From the NCBI GenBank assembly GCA_015063625.1, contig SVTT01000010.1:1-59159 (forward strand): a stretch of 59,159 bases of DNA, in the 5' to 3' direction. The position numbers and the translations under genes were made by a program. The notes beneath the pieces are model-generated. The model had not been told where the DNA came from. It made no database searches and saw nothing but the letters and a program-made list of their open reading frames with translations. Position 1 is the stretch's first letter. The number at the start of each line of letters is the position of its first letter. Source of the stretch: Oscillospiraceae bacterium. GTDB taxonomy: Bacteria > Bacillota > Clostridia > Oscillospirales > CAG-272. Shown piece after piece: positions 17,347-26,159 of the stretch.

Positions 17347-18140
17347 TGCAAAATACTGATCTGCAACAAAGGGACGGACACGAGCTCGTGCTGAAGACCG
17401 AGCACCTTTGCATCCAGTTCGGCGGTCTGCGAGCCGTTGACGATGTCAACCTTGAGATCCGTAAGGGTGAGCTTTACGGCTTGATCGGACCGAACGGTGC
17501 CGGCAAGACCACGGTGTTCAATATTCTCACGGGTGTATATAAGCCCACCTCGGGCAGAGTATTCCTTTGCGGGGAGAACATCACGGGCAAGTCGCCCATC
17601 GAGGTCAATCGCAAGGGAATTGCCCGCACCTTCCAGAACATCCGCCTGTTCAATAATCTGACGGTTATTGAAAACATCATGGTGGGACTGTCCAACAGCA
17701 TTCCGTGCAGTGTGCCCGCCTCGGTGCTCCGTCTGCCCCGCCACAGGGCATCCGAAAAGGAGTTTTACGACCGTGCACTCGCGCTTCTCAAGGTCTTCAA
17801 GCTGGAGGATTACCGCGACTATCTCGCCTCCAATCTGCCCTACGGTAAGCAGAGAAGGCTTGAGATCGCAAGAGCGCTTGCTACCAATCCGAAGCTGCTG
17901 CTGCTTGACGAGCCTGCCGCAGGCATGAACCCCCACGAAACCGAGGAGCTGATGGAGGACATCACCTTTATCCGCCGCGAGTTTGATATGACCATTCTGC
18001 TCATCGAGCACGATATGCGCCTGGTGGGCGGCATCTGCGAGAACGTCACGGTCCTTAACTTCGGTACCGAGCTTGCCAAGGGTGAAACGGCGACTGTGCT
18101 GAAGGACCCCGCCGTGGTCAAGGCGTACCTCGGCGAGTAA
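17346..18140 (+). CDS. livG: Branched-chain amino-acid ABC ATPase LivG
   Basis: A 264-residue ABC ATPase with Walker A GPNGAGKT, the LivG-typical ARTFQNIRLFNNLTV stretch, the variant signature LPYGKQRRLEIARAL and Walker B LLLLDEPAAGMNP. ATG 17346 is preferred to the adjacent GTG 17343 because of the AAAGGAGG eight bases upstream. It powers import together with LivF. Confidence 0.95.
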   Translation: MQNTDLQQRDGHELVLKTEHLCIQFGGLRAVDDVNLEIRKGELYGLIGPNGAGKTTVFNILTGVYKPTSGRVFLCGENITGKSPIEVNRKGIARTFQNIRLFNNLTVIENIMVGLSNSIPCSVPASVLRLPRHRASEKEFYDRALALLKVFKLEDYRDYLASNLPYGKQRRLEIARALATNPKLLLLDEPAAGMNPHETEELMEDITFIRREFDMTILLIEHDMRLVGGICENVTVLNFGTELAKGETATVLKDPAVVKAYLGE

Positions 18141-18158
18141 GGCGGAAAGGAGAATCTT

Positions 18159-18875
18159 ATGTCAGAGCTTCTTTTAAATGTAGAGGACTTGAGTGTATAT
18201 TACGGTGTGATCCAGGCGCTGAAGGGAATTTCCTTTCAGGTCAACCGCGGTGAGATCGTTTCGCTGATCGGTGCCAACGGCGCGGGCAAAACGACCACGC
18301 TGCACACCATTACGGGACTGATCCACCCCAAGGCGGGCAAGGTGACCTATAAGGGTCAGGAGATCACCCGTGTTCCCGCGTACAAGATCGTGTCGATGGG
18401 CATGGTGCACGTGCCCGAGGGAAGAAGGATCTTCCAGAACCTCACGGTTTATGATAATCTTTTGCTCGGCGCCTATTCCCGCAAGGATAAGGCGGAGGTC
18501 GAAAAGAATATGGAGAATGTCCTGCGTCAGTTTCCGCGTCTTGACGAGCGCCGCAAGCAGCTGGCGGGCACGCTTTCGGGCGGCGAGCAGCAGATGCTTG
18601 CCATGGGCAGAGCGTTGCTTTCAAGCCCCGAGCTGATCGTGCTGGATGAGCCCTCAATGGGACTTTCCCCTCTGCTGGTCAATGAGATCTTTGAGATCGT
18701 CAAGTCCTTCCGCGAGGCGGGCAAGACCGTGCTGCTTGTGGAGCAGAACGCCAAAAAGGCGATGTCGATCTCGGACCGCGCCTACGTGCTTGAGAACGGC
18801 GTGATCACCATGTCGGGAAATGCCGCAGAGCTTGCCGCCGACGACCGCGTGCGCAAGGCATATCTCGGCGCCTGA
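18159..18875 (+). CDS. livF: Branched-chain amino-acid ABC ATPase LivF
   Basis: A 238-residue ABC ATPase of the LivF subfamily: YYGVIQALKGISF, Walker A GANGAGKT, HVPEGRRIFQNLTV, signature LSGGEQQMLAMGRAL and Walker B LIVLDEPSMGLSP. It is the last gene of the five-gene importer and is followed by a strong terminator. It makes the transporter set complete in this window. Confidence 0.96.
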   Translation: MSELLLNVEDLSVYYGVIQALKGISFQVNRGEIVSLIGANGAGKTTTLHTITGLIHPKAGKVTYKGQEITRVPAYKIVSMGMVHVPEGRRIFQNLTVYDNLLLGAYSRKDKAEVEKNMENVLRQFPRLDERRKQLAGTLSGGEQQMLAMGRALLSSPELIVLDEPSMGLSPLLVNEIFEIVKSFREAGKTVLLVEQNAKKAMSISDRAYVLENGVITMSGNAAELAADDRVRKAYLGA

Positions 18876-18914
18876 CCCAGGGGGTGCTTTGCCGCGATCA
18901 AGGCCATATGATCA

Positions 18915-18955
18915 CGGCACCTGTGACCGAATGCGTGTCACGGGTGCCGTTTTTT
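18915..18955 (+). terminator. Intrinsic terminator of the liv operon
   Basis: A stem CGGCAC(C)TGTGAC / GTGTCACGGGTGCCG around a 7-base loop, followed by TTTTTT. Confidence 0.9.
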
Positions 18956-19017
18956 GATATCCGTGAGAGCAAGCTTGGCGTTTGATGGCAAAAAGCTTGA
19001 CTTTTTGTCGGATCTGC

Positions 19018-19046
19018 TTGATTTTTGTAGGGCAAATGGCTATAAT
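19018..19046 (+). promoter_or_regulatory. Sigma-A promoter of the DUF5058/M20 operon
   Basis: TTGATT, 17-bp spacer, TATAAT, 28 bp before the ATG. Confidence 0.83.
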
Positions 19047-19073
19047 ATATTTGATATTACATCGGAGGTTGTT

Positions 19074-19808
19074 ATGGAGTTTTCTGTCAATCACCCCATG
19101 CTGTTTTTGCTTTCCGGCATCCTTGTTTTTGTGGTGCTGGTGCAATCGGTGTGGTTCCTTGTCAAGGCGCTGCGGCGCGCGCGGGAGCTTGGCATGGACA
19201 AGACAAAGCTGAAAAAGCTGATCGTTTCCGCCGCCACCTTTACCGTTGCGCCTGCCATCGCCATCGTGATCAGTGTGATGACGCTTTCCAAGGATCTTGG
19301 CGTGGCACTTCCCTGGATGCGCCTGAGTGTGGTCGGCTCGCTTTCCTATGAAACCATTGCCGCGTCCAACGCCGTCAATGCCATGGGACTTGAGTTTGGC
19401 AGTGCCGCCCTCAATGCCTCGCAGTTTGCCACGGTGACCGTCGTGATGACGCTGAGCATTATGGTGGGCATCTGGCTGGTGCCTCTGGTTGCCAAAAAGA
19501 TGCAGAACGGTATGATTTCTATGGAAAAGCGGGATAAGAAGTGGAGTGAGCTTTTTACCGCTGCCATGTTTATCGGTATGATCTCGGCATTCGTGGGCTT
19601 CGTGTTCTGCGACGTGTTAAGTGTTGTTGAGGCTGACTTTACGGGCGTGATCCCGGTTCTGGTCATGGCGGTTTCGGCACTCATCATGCTTGCCTCGGGC
19701 TTGCTTGTGAAAAAGCTCAAGTGGCGCTGGCTCTCGGATTACGCGCTGCCCATCAGTCTGGTGCTCGGTATGGCTTCGGCAATTCCGATCACGGCGTGGT
19801 TGTCATAA
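19074..19808 (+). CDS. DUF5058 family membrane protein
   Basis: A 244-residue protein with an extracytosolic N-terminus (EFSVNHPMLFLLSG) and about six membrane segments. The NHPxLF start and overall pattern fit DUF5058, a Firmicutes family of unknown function. A polar loop (AKKMQNGMISMEKRDKKWSE) separates the two halves. It starts at ATG 19074 with GGAGG six bases upstream. It is followed after 16 bp by a second membrane protein and then a membrane-anchored M20 peptidase, suggesting a two-subunit transporter feeding a peptidase or amidohydrolase. That role is inference. Confidence 0.85.
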   Translation: MEFSVNHPMLFLLSGILVFVVLVQSVWFLVKALRRARELGMDKTKLKKLIVSAATFTVAPAIAIVISVMTLSKDLGVALPWMRLSVVGSLSYETIAASNAVNAMGLEFGSAALNASQFATVTVVMTLSIMVGIWLVPLVAKKMQNGMISMEKRDKKWSELFTAAMFIGMISAFVGFVFCDVLSVVEADFTGVIPVLVMAVSALIMLASGLLVKKLKWRWLSDYALPISLVLGMASAIPITAWLS

Positions 19809-19824
19809 GGGAGGAGGAAAGATC

Positions 19825-20496
19825 ATGAAAAGACAAGAAAAGCTTTCCTATATGGACGGTGTGCATCGTGACGGACGTATCTGGTCGCTTTCCATCATGG
19901 TGCTTATGCTGCTTTACCCTCTTGCCATTTGCCTCATGTTCGGTGCCGTGCCCGACGGCAAGGGATTGCTGATGGGGCTGGTCGCCACCGCACCCATGTA
20001 TTGGGCAGTAGGAATCGTGGAGACCTTTACCTATATTCCGATGCTTGGCGCAGGTGGCTCCTACATCTCCTTTATCACGGGTAATATTTCCAACCTCAAG
20101 CTCCCCTGCGCACTTTCCGCCATGGAGCAGATGGGGGTAAAGGCAAACAGCGAGGAGGGGGAGATCGTTTCCACCATCGCCATTGCCGTATCCAGCATTG
20201 TGACCACCGTGATCATCATTCTCGGTGTTATCCTGATCGTTCCGCTGACTCCTGTTCTCAACGCGCCCGTGCTTGCTCCCGCCTTCGCGCAGATCCTGCC
20301 TGCGCTCTTCGGCGGTCTTGGCGTGGTGTTTATCTCGCGCAATTGGAAAATTGCCGTTGCGCCCATCGCGCTGATGATGATCCTTTTCGTGTTCGTGCCT
20401 GCACTGGATAGCGGCACGGTGGGCATCATGGTGCCCGTCGGCGTTCTGCTGACGCTGCTTCAGACCCGCATTATGTATAAGAAAGGTATGCTGTAA
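19825..20496 (+). CDS. Polytopic membrane protein, partner of DUF5058
   Basis: A 223-residue protein with a soluble charged N-terminus (MKRQEKLSYMDGVHRDGRIW) and about six membrane segments. GAGGSYISFITGNISNLKLP in the middle looks like a conserved re-entrant or substrate-contact stretch. I do not recognise a named family. It lies between the DUF5058 gene and the M20 gene with only 2 bp before the latter, so the three products probably work together. GGGAGGAGG precedes the ATG. Confidence 0.82.
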   Translation: MKRQEKLSYMDGVHRDGRIWSLSIMVLMLLYPLAICLMFGAVPDGKGLLMGLVATAPMYWAVGIVETFTYIPMLGAGGSYISFITGNISNLKLPCALSAMEQMGVKANSEEGEIVSTIAIAVSSIVTTVIIILGVILIVPLTPVLNAPVLAPAFAQILPALFGGLGVVFISRNWKIAVAPIALMMILFVFVPALDSGTVGIMVPVGVLLTLLQTRIMYKKGML

Positions 20497-20498
20497 GA

Positions 20499-21947
20499 AT
20501 GGATCCCCTGCTTTTCATTCCGATCGCCCTTGGGGGCGCGTTGCTTGTTTTTCTTGCTGTGATCCTGCTTCGTGCGGCGGCATTCCGTCCGCAGAGCGAG
20601 GAAAGGGAGCAGTTTGAGGAAATCGATCTTGACCGTGATCGCGCGGTGGATAGCCTGGCGCAGCTGGTGCGCTGCCGCACGGTATCCTATCGTGACTCCG
20701 CGCTTGAGGACGATGCCGAGTTTGAACGGCTGATCGGTCTGCTGCCCGAATTGTATCCCCTCGTGCATCAAAGCTGCACTCTCACGCGTCTGCCTGACCG
20801 TGCGCTGCTCTATCGGCTTGCCGGTAAGGAAAAGGGCGCTGCCACCGTGCTGATGGCGCATTATGACGTGGTGCCCGTTGAGGAGGAGCAGTGGGAAAAG
20901 CCGCCCTTTTCCGGTATCCTCGAGGACGGTGTGCTTTGGGGACGCGGCACCCTCGATACCAAGGTGACGCTGAACGGCATTCTGTTTGCCGCCGAGCATC
21001 TGCTTGAGAGGGGCTTTGTTCCTCGCCATGACGTCTATTTTGCCTTTTCGGGCGGAGAGGAGATCAATGGCAAGGGTGCGCTGAATATTGTGGAATATTT
21101 CCGCGATCACAGCATTGAATTGGGACTGGTGGTCGACGAGGGGGGCGGCGTCGTGGAAAACGTGTTCCCCGGTGTCAAAACGCCCTGCGCCATGGTCGGT
21201 ATTGCTGAAAAGGGCATGCTGAACCTTGAATATCGCATCAAGGGTGGGGGAGGACACGCCTCCGCACCCCCACCGCATACTCCCGTGGGAGAGCTTTCCG
21301 CCGCCTGCTGCCGCGTGGAGGCAAATCCCTTTCCCGCGCACCTGACGGTACCTGCCGCCAAGATGTTTGATACGCTCGGCAGGCATTCCACATTTCTTTA
21401 CCGTGTCATTTTTGCCAATCTCGGCATTTTTAAAGGCGTGCTTGACATGATCTGCCGCAAGAGTGGCGGTGAGATCAATGCGCTGATGCGCACCACCGTT
21501 GCCTTTACGCAGATGAAGGGAAGCGTCGCCCCCAACGTGATCCCTCCCGCGGCATCGATGGTTGCCAATTTGCGTCTGAATCCTGCCGATGATATGGAGA
21601 GCGCGATCGCGTATATGAAAAAGGTGGTGGCAAACGACCGCATAGAGATCGTCAAGCAGGACGGCATGAACCCCAGTCGGATCTCTCGCACCGACTGCGA
21701 GGCGTGGGAGAAGGTGGTCCGTGCTGTCAAGGGAACCTGGCAGGGCGCGCTGGTTTCGCCCTATCTCATGGTGCAGTGCTCGGACTGCCGTCATTACGGC
21801 GCGATCTCGGACAAGGTCTATCGCTTCTCGGCAATGGACCTGACCAAGGAGGAGCGCAGCACCATCCACGGCAATAATGAACGGATCCGTGTCGACGCAC
21901 TGTGTCGCGCAGTGGAATTCTTCGTGCGTGTGATGCAGCAGTGCTGA
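20499..21947 (+). CDS. Membrane-anchored M20 metallopeptidase (PM20D1/CPS1-like)
   Basis: A 482-residue enzyme with an N-terminal membrane helix (residues 4-27) and an M20 catalytic domain. Zinc-site motifs are AHYDVVP (His121), WGRGTLDTK (Asp153), FSGGEE (Glu187/188) and, near the end, TIHGNNE; the dimerisation domain lies between. The EEEQWEKPPFSGILEDGVLWGR-type stretch is close to PM20D1/carboxypeptidase S proteins, which act on N-acyl amino acids or small peptides. Its place after two membrane proteins suggests hydrolysis of an imported substrate; whether the catalytic domain faces in or out is not certain. Confidence 0.88.
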   Translation: MDPLLFIPIALGGALLVFLAVILLRAAAFRPQSEEREQFEEIDLDRDRAVDSLAQLVRCRTVSYRDSALEDDAEFERLIGLLPELYPLVHQSCTLTRLPDRALLYRLAGKEKGAATVLMAHYDVVPVEEEQWEKPPFSGILEDGVLWGRGTLDTKVTLNGILFAAEHLLERGFVPRHDVYFAFSGGEEINGKGALNIVEYFRDHSIELGLVVDEGGGVVENVFPGVKTPCAMVGIAEKGMLNLEYRIKGGGGHASAPPPHTPVGELSAACCRVEANPFPAHLTVPAAKMFDTLGRHSTFLYRVIFANLGIFKGVLDMICRKSGGEINALMRTTVAFTQMKGSVAPNVIPPAASMVANLRLNPADDMESAIAYMKKVVANDRIEIVKQDGMNPSRISRTDCEAWEKVVRAVKGTWQGALVSPYLMVQCSDCRHYGAISDKVYRFSAMDLTKEERSTIHGNNERIRVDALCRAVEFFVRVMQQC

Positions 21948-21967
21948 AGCAAAGCAATCAAAAAAAC

Positions 21968-22006
21968 GCCCCGTATCGGCGCGAATGCCGATACGGGGCA
22001 ATTTTT
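21968..22006. terminator. Bidirectional terminator
   Basis: GCCCCGTATCGGC-GCGAAT-GCCGATACGGGGC with A6 on one side and T5 on the other. It serves the M20 operon and convergent nth. Confidence 0.9.
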
Positions 22007-22652
22007 ATCGGTTGTTGTGACTGCAAAGAGTGGCAAGCGGACAGCCCTCGCATCGGGGGGCGCGCGCGGTGCAGACATCCCTGCCGAATTGCACCAGACG
22101 GTGGCAAAAATCGTTCTGCTCCTCGGGCGCGACCAGCTCTGTCATGATGCGCTCCACACGGGTTGGATCCTTTTCGGATTCCCGGTAAAAGCCGAGCCTG
22201 CCGCAAAGGCGGATGCAGTGGGTGTCGGCGACGATGGCGGGCAGACCGAAGATGTCACCTCGCAGTAGGTTGGCGATCTTTCTGCCAACGCCGGGAAAGG
22301 TCAGGAGGGAATCCATATCAGAGGGAAGAACGCCGCCGAATTTGTCAAGCAGGAGATTTGCGGCATCCACGATGTTTTTTGCCTTGGTGCGGTAGAGCCC
22401 GCAGGGGCGTATGATCTCCTCTACCTCGCTCACCGAGGCGGCGGCGAGGGCAGGTGCATCGGGAAAGCGTGCAAAGAGCTCACGGCAAACGATGTTGACC
22501 CGTGCGTCGGTGCATTGCGCCGAGAGGCGCCCCATCACGAGGAGCTTGAAGGGATCGCCGCCGAATTCGAGTGCACAGGTTGCCTCCGGATAGATGCTTT
22601 TGAGGGTGCCAACGACGGCGGCGGCAAGCGCTCGTTTTTTTGCCTGTGTCAT
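22005..22652 (-). CDS. nth: Endonuclease III
   Basis: A 215-residue DNA glycosylase/AP lyase. The helix-hairpin-helix LLTFPGVGRKIANLL carries the catalytic Lys125, the catalytic Asp143 lies in VADTHC, and a C-terminal [4Fe-4S] cluster motif C-x6-C-x2-C-x5-C uses Cys194, 201, 204 and 210. It removes oxidised pyrimidines in base excision repair. The gene is monocistronic with its own promoter at 22691-22720. Confidence 0.96.
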   Translation of the reverse strand: MTQAKKRALAAAVVGTLKSIYPEATCALEFGGDPFKLLVMGRLSAQCTDARVNIVCRELFARFPDAPALAAASVSEVEEIIRPCGLYRTKAKNIVDAANLLLDKFGGVLPSDMDSLLTFPGVGRKIANLLRGDIFGLPAIVADTHCIRLCGRLGFYRESEKDPTRVERIMTELVAPEEQNDFCHRLVQFGRDVCTARAPRCEGCPLATLCSHNNR

Positions 22653-22690
22653 GGGAGATGCTCCTTTCTGACTTGAATCGGATCGGCTTC

Positions 22691-22720
22691 AGTATAGCAC
22701 AAAGCGGCGCATCCTGTCAA
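22691..22720 (-). promoter_or_regulatory. Sigma-A promoter of nth
   Basis: Minus strand TTGACA, 18-bp spacer, TATACT. Confidence 0.8.
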
Positions 22721-22752
22721 ATCTTTTTCTCTTAAAAGTTTGCAAGAAAGTA

Positions 22753-22781
22753 TTGACAAGCGGCGTGCCGTTTGTTATAAT
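22753..22781 (+). promoter_or_regulatory. Consensus sigma-A promoter of the tRNA pair
   Basis: TTGACA, 17-bp spacer, TATAAT, 32 bp before tRNA-Pro. Confidence 0.88.
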
Positions 22782-22813
22782 AGGCAGGTAGACAGGAAAG
22801 TCCTGTGCCATTT

Positions 22814-22889
22814 CGGGATGTAGCGCAGTTGGTAGCGCGCCTGGTTTGGGACCAGGATGTCGCAGGTTCGAATCCTGTCATTCCGACCA
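22814..22889 (+). tRNA. tRNA-Pro (anticodon TGG)
   Basis: Acceptor stem CGGGATG/CATTCCG, D-arm GCGCAGTTGGTAGCGC, anticodon arm CTGGT-TTGGGA-CCAG with TGG, T-arm CAGGTTCGAATCCTG, and an encoded CCA end. Confidence 0.96.
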
Positions 22890-22932
22890 GAACGGCAGCT
22901 CCGATTGCCAAAGCAGGGTCGGAGCTGCAAAT

Positions 22933-23009
22933 GGAGGCGTAGCTCAGTTGGTCAGAGCGCACGGTTCACATCCGTGAGGTCAAGGGTTCGAGCCCCCTCG
23001 TCTCCACCA
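22933..23009 (+). tRNA. tRNA-Val (anticodon CAC)
   Basis: Acceptor stem GGAGGCG/CGTCTCC, anticodon arm CACGG-TTCACAT-CCGTG with CAC, T-arm GGGTTCGAGCCCC and encoded CCA. The 3' CCA is also the outermost part of the palindrome that opens the repeat array at 23007. Confidence 0.93.
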
Positions 23010-23528
23010 TAAGGAAAAGGACGCCGCTGACGCGGCGTCCTTTTCCTTATGGCGAAGCTCGGGGGATGCGAGAAGCCGATTTTGCCGACAGGCAAAAAGG
23101 GAAGAATGCCGTTCGCTCTGCGGCGGCGGTGTCCAGCCGCCGAGGCATTCTGTTTTATTCGCCGCAGGCGAATTGAGCGAGCCCCCACGAAAGAAGGACG
23201 CCGCGTCAGCGGCGTCCTTTTCCTTATGGCGAAGCTCGGGGGATGCGAGAAGCAGATTTTGCCGACAGGCAAAAAGGGAAGAATGCCGTTCGCTCTGCGG
23301 CGGCGGTGTCCAGCCGCCGAGGCATTCTGTTTTATTCGCCGCAGGCGAATTGAGCGAGCCCCCACGAAAGAAGGACGCCGCGTCAGCGGCGTCCTTTTCC
23401 TTATGGCGAAGCTTGGGGGATGCGAGAAGCCGATTTTGCCGACAGGCAAAAAGGGAAGAATGCCGTTCGCTCTGCGGCGGCGGTGTCCAGCCGCCGAGGC
23501 ATTCTGTTTTATTCGCCGCAGGCGAATT
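23007..23528. repeat. 177-bp tandem repeat array, 2.7 units, hairpin-rich
   Basis: Units start at 23045, 23222 and 23399 (CCTTATGGCGAAG), each exactly 177 bp apart and nearly identical; the last stops at 23528. Each unit holds several small hairpins: TTTTGCCGACAGGCAAAA, CGGCGG..CCGCCG, TTCGCCGCAGGCGAA and GGACGCCGC-GTCA-GCGGCGTCC plus a T-run. The first hairpin (23007-23052) is a larger perfect palindrome continuous with the tRNA-Val CCA end and acts as the tRNA terminator. No ribosome binding site or coding-like composition supports a protein, although 177 is divisible by three and leaves frames open on both strands. Confidence 0.92.
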
Positions 23529-23545
23529 AATCTTGGGCGCGGGTA

Positions 23546-23574
23546 TTGATTTTTGAAAATTCCTATGATAGAAT
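23546..23574 (+). promoter_or_regulatory. Sigma-A promoter of the beta-mannosidase
   Basis: TTGATT, 17-bp spacer, TAGAAT, just past the repeat array. Confidence 0.75.
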
Positions 23575-23655
23575 ACTTTTGGTCAATTTTGCGTGATTTT
23601 TTGTTGTCGCGCATCGATAATCTTCTTTTAAAGGTGAAGGGAGAAATGGGGCGTT

Positions 23656-26097
23656 ATGAAGAAAATTCCGATCTCGGATTGGGTCTATCAAGGGCATGAC
23701 GGCGAGCGCATCGCCTGTACCGTTCCTGCCTCCATGTACAGCGTTTTGCTGAAGGCGGGAAAGATGAAGGATCCCTTTTACCGTATGCAGGAGAAGGAGG
23801 CAACGGCGCTTTCCTTCCGTGATTGCAGCTTTGAAGCCGTGCTTCGTGCGGATGAGGAGCTGCTCTCACATCGTTTTTTGTATCTTCGCTTTGAGGGGCT
23901 GGATACGCTTTGCGATATCGAGCTGAACGGCAGAAGGCTCGCGTACGTCGAGAATATGCACCGCACCTTTGAATTTGACGTCTCGGATCGTCTTCGCCCG
24001 GGCGAGAATCATCTGCGGCTTTATTTCCATTCCCCCTTGCGCGCCATGCAGGAGGCACAGAACAGACACTACCTTGGCACCGACGGTAACTGCTTTGACG
24101 GCGCGGCGCATTTTCGCAAGGCGTTTTACATGATGGGCTGGGATTGGGGTCCCAATCTGCCCGATATGGGCATCTGGCGCCCCGTGTATATCGTTGCCTT
24201 TGATAAGGCGCGTCTTGCCGACGTGGAGGTGCGTCAAAGCCACAGAAAAAACCGAGTTGATCTGTCGCTGTCGGCGACCGCCGATGGCGACGCTGAGGGA
24301 ACCACGGCACGCTTTTCTCTGCTTGATCCGACGGGCAAGACTGTCAGCGAGGTGATGGCAAACGAGGACGGCGATGCGATCCTGTTTGTGGATGATCCTC
24401 AGCTTTGGTGGCCGAACGGGTACGGAAAACAGCCTCTTTACACGCTTGTGACCACCCTGATGGACGGCGAACAGGAGATTGATCGGCGCGAAATGCGCAT
24501 CGGACTCCGCACCCTCACGCTCAGCACCGCCAAGGACCGCTGGGGCAGAGAATTCTGCTTCGTCATCAACCGAAAGAAGATCTTTTCGATGGGCGCCAAC
24601 TACGTGCCCGAGGATAACATCCTTTCCCGCCTGAGCAAGGAGCGCACCGAGAAGCTGCTTCGGCAATGCATCAAGGCGAACTTTAATACCGTTCGTGTCT
24701 GGGGCGGCGGCTTTTATCCCTTCGACTGGTTTTATGATCTTTGCGACGAGCTGGGATTGCTCGTCTGGCAGGACTTTATGATCGCATGCATGGACGTGCG
24801 CATGCTCCCCTCCTTTGAGGAGAACGTGCGCGTTGAGGCAGAGCAGAATCTTTGCCGCATCCGTCACCATGCCTGCCTCGGCATTCTTTGCGGTAATAAC
24901 GAGATGGAGCTTTTCACCAAGGGAAAGACCGACGAACGCGTCAGAGCCGATTATCTGTATCTTTATGAGCGCGTTCTGCCCGATATCGCGAAGCGCCTTG
25001 CTCCCGATATCTTTTATTGGCCCTCCTCACCCTCCTCGGGTGGCGGCTTCCGCGACCCGGGCGGCTCGGATGAGGGAGATGCCCACTATTGGTCGGTCTG
25101 GCACAGTCGAAAGCCCATGACCGATTACCGCAAGCAGACCTTCCGCTTCTGCTCCGAGTTCGGCTTTGAGTCAATGCCCAACAAGGAAACGGTGGAGGCG
25201 TTCTCGCTTCCCTCGGACCGCAATCTTTTCTCGCCTGTGATGAATCATCACCAGAAGTGCAAGGGTGCCAACGGCACGATCATGTACTATCTTTCCGAAT
25301 ACTATCTCTACCCCGAAAGCTTTGACGCTGTGATCTATGCCTCGCAGGTCATGCAGGCAGATGCCATCACCTACGCAGTCGAGCATTTCCGCCGTATTCG
25401 CGGTCGCTGCATGGGTACCACCTATTGGCAGCTTAACGACTGCTGGCCCGTTGCCTCCTGGTCCTCGGTAGACGGTGCAGGCAGAGAAAAGGCGCTCCAC
25501 CATGCGGCAAGACGCTTTTTTGCCCCCGTGCTCCTCTCGGCAGAGGAGGAGGGGACAGCGGTTTCCTTCCACGTGACCAATGAAAAGCTCATCCCGTTCA
25601 AGGGGAAGATCGAGCTGCGCCTGTGCACGCGTGAAGGAGAGATCCTTTCCGACGAGTGCCTTGACGTGTGTGTGGATGCGCTCTCCTCGGCGAGCGTTCT
25701 TGCGCGTGACTACGCTGATGCCGTTCGGGGCAAGGAGCAGAGCACCTATCTCACCTATACCCTGATGGATGCCGAGGGCGCGGTGATCTCGCGCTCCACG
25801 CTACTCTTCGTGCGGCCAAAGCAGTTTGCCTACCGCAAGCCGCAGATCACGGCGCGCATCACCGAAACGTGTGGCGTGAAGCGGCTGCACCTTTGTGCCG
25901 ACACGCTGGTGCAAAAGGTTCGCGTAACGCTCGGAGATCCCTCGGTCGAGCCTGAGGAGCAATATTTCGATCTTTGGGGCGGCGAGGAATACGCCGTGGA
26001 GATCAATCCGACCGAACGGACGGCAGAGGAGCTGCTTGACGGCATCTCCTTCTTCAGCGTGGCGGATATCGCTCCCTCGTGTCTTGGCAGCAACTAA
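23656..26097 (+). CDS. Beta-mannosidase, glycoside hydrolase family 2
   Basis: An 813-residue enzyme. The N-terminal sugar-binding domain contains the beta-mannosidase hallmark FRKAFYMMGWDWGPNLPD and GIWRPV; the TIM barrel has acid/base Glu416 in CGNNEME and nucleophile Glu501 in FCSEFGFESMP; C-terminal beta domains follow. It lacks a signal peptide, so it removes terminal beta-mannose from imported oligosaccharides in the cytosol. The minus-strand manA at 55352 would process mannose-6-phosphate. The gene is monocistronic with a promoter and a terminator. Confidence 0.93.
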   Translation: MKKIPISDWVYQGHDGERIACTVPASMYSVLLKAGKMKDPFYRMQEKEATALSFRDCSFEAVLRADEELLSHRFLYLRFEGLDTLCDIELNGRRLAYVENMHRTFEFDVSDRLRPGENHLRLYFHSPLRAMQEAQNRHYLGTDGNCFDGAAHFRKAFYMMGWDWGPNLPDMGIWRPVYIVAFDKARLADVEVRQSHRKNRVDLSLSATADGDAEGTTARFSLLDPTGKTVSEVMANEDGDAILFVDDPQLWWPNGYGKQPLYTLVTTLMDGEQEIDRREMRIGLRTLTLSTAKDRWGREFCFVINRKKIFSMGANYVPEDNILSRLSKERTEKLLRQCIKANFNTVRVWGGGFYPFDWFYDLCDELGLLVWQDFMIACMDVRMLPSFEENVRVEAEQNLCRIRHHACLGILCGNNEMELFTKGKTDERVRADYLYLYERVLPDIAKRLAPDIFYWPSSPSSGGGFRDPGGSDEGDAHYWSVWHSRKPMTDYRKQTFRFCSEFGFESMPNKETVEAFSLPSDRNLFSPVMNHHQKCKGANGTIMYYLSEYYLYPESFDAVIYASQVMQADAITYAVEHFRRIRGRCMGTTYWQLNDCWPVASWSSVDGAGREKALHHAARRFFAPVLLSAEEEGTAVSFHVTNEKLIPFKGKIELRLCTREGEILSDECLDVCVDALSSASVLARDYADAVRGKEQSTYLTYTLMDAEGAVISRSTLLFVRPKQFAYRKPQITARITETCGVKRLHLCADTLVQKVRVTLGDPSVEPEEQYFDLWGGEEYAVEINPTERTAEELLDGISFFSVADIAPSCLGSN

Positions 26098-26103
26098 TCA
26101 TAA

Positions 26104-26139
26104 AATCCCCCGAAACGTGGTGCGTTTCGGGGGATTTTT
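26104..26139. terminator. Bidirectional terminator
   Basis: AATCCCCCGAAAC-GTGGTGC-GTTTCGGGGGATTTTT between the mannosidase and convergent CD1247-like gene. Confidence 0.9.
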
Positions 26140-26159
26140 GTCAATTTTGATCGGCTTGC

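Noticed and set aside
20460-22001. 513-codon minus-strand ORF antisense to the M20 gene
   Set aside because: Antisense reading frame of a high-GC gene; low-complexity His/Arg-rich product and no start signal.
23007-23528. CRISPR array
   Set aside because: The units are 177 bp with no short repeat/unique spacer pattern, and there are no cas genes.
22952-23614. A 220-codon minus-strand ORF and a 166-codon plus-strand ORF over the 177-bp array
   Set aside because: Both arise because 177 is a multiple of three. They repeat one Arg-rich peptide, lack a ribosome binding site, and the minus-strand ORF runs into tRNA-Val.
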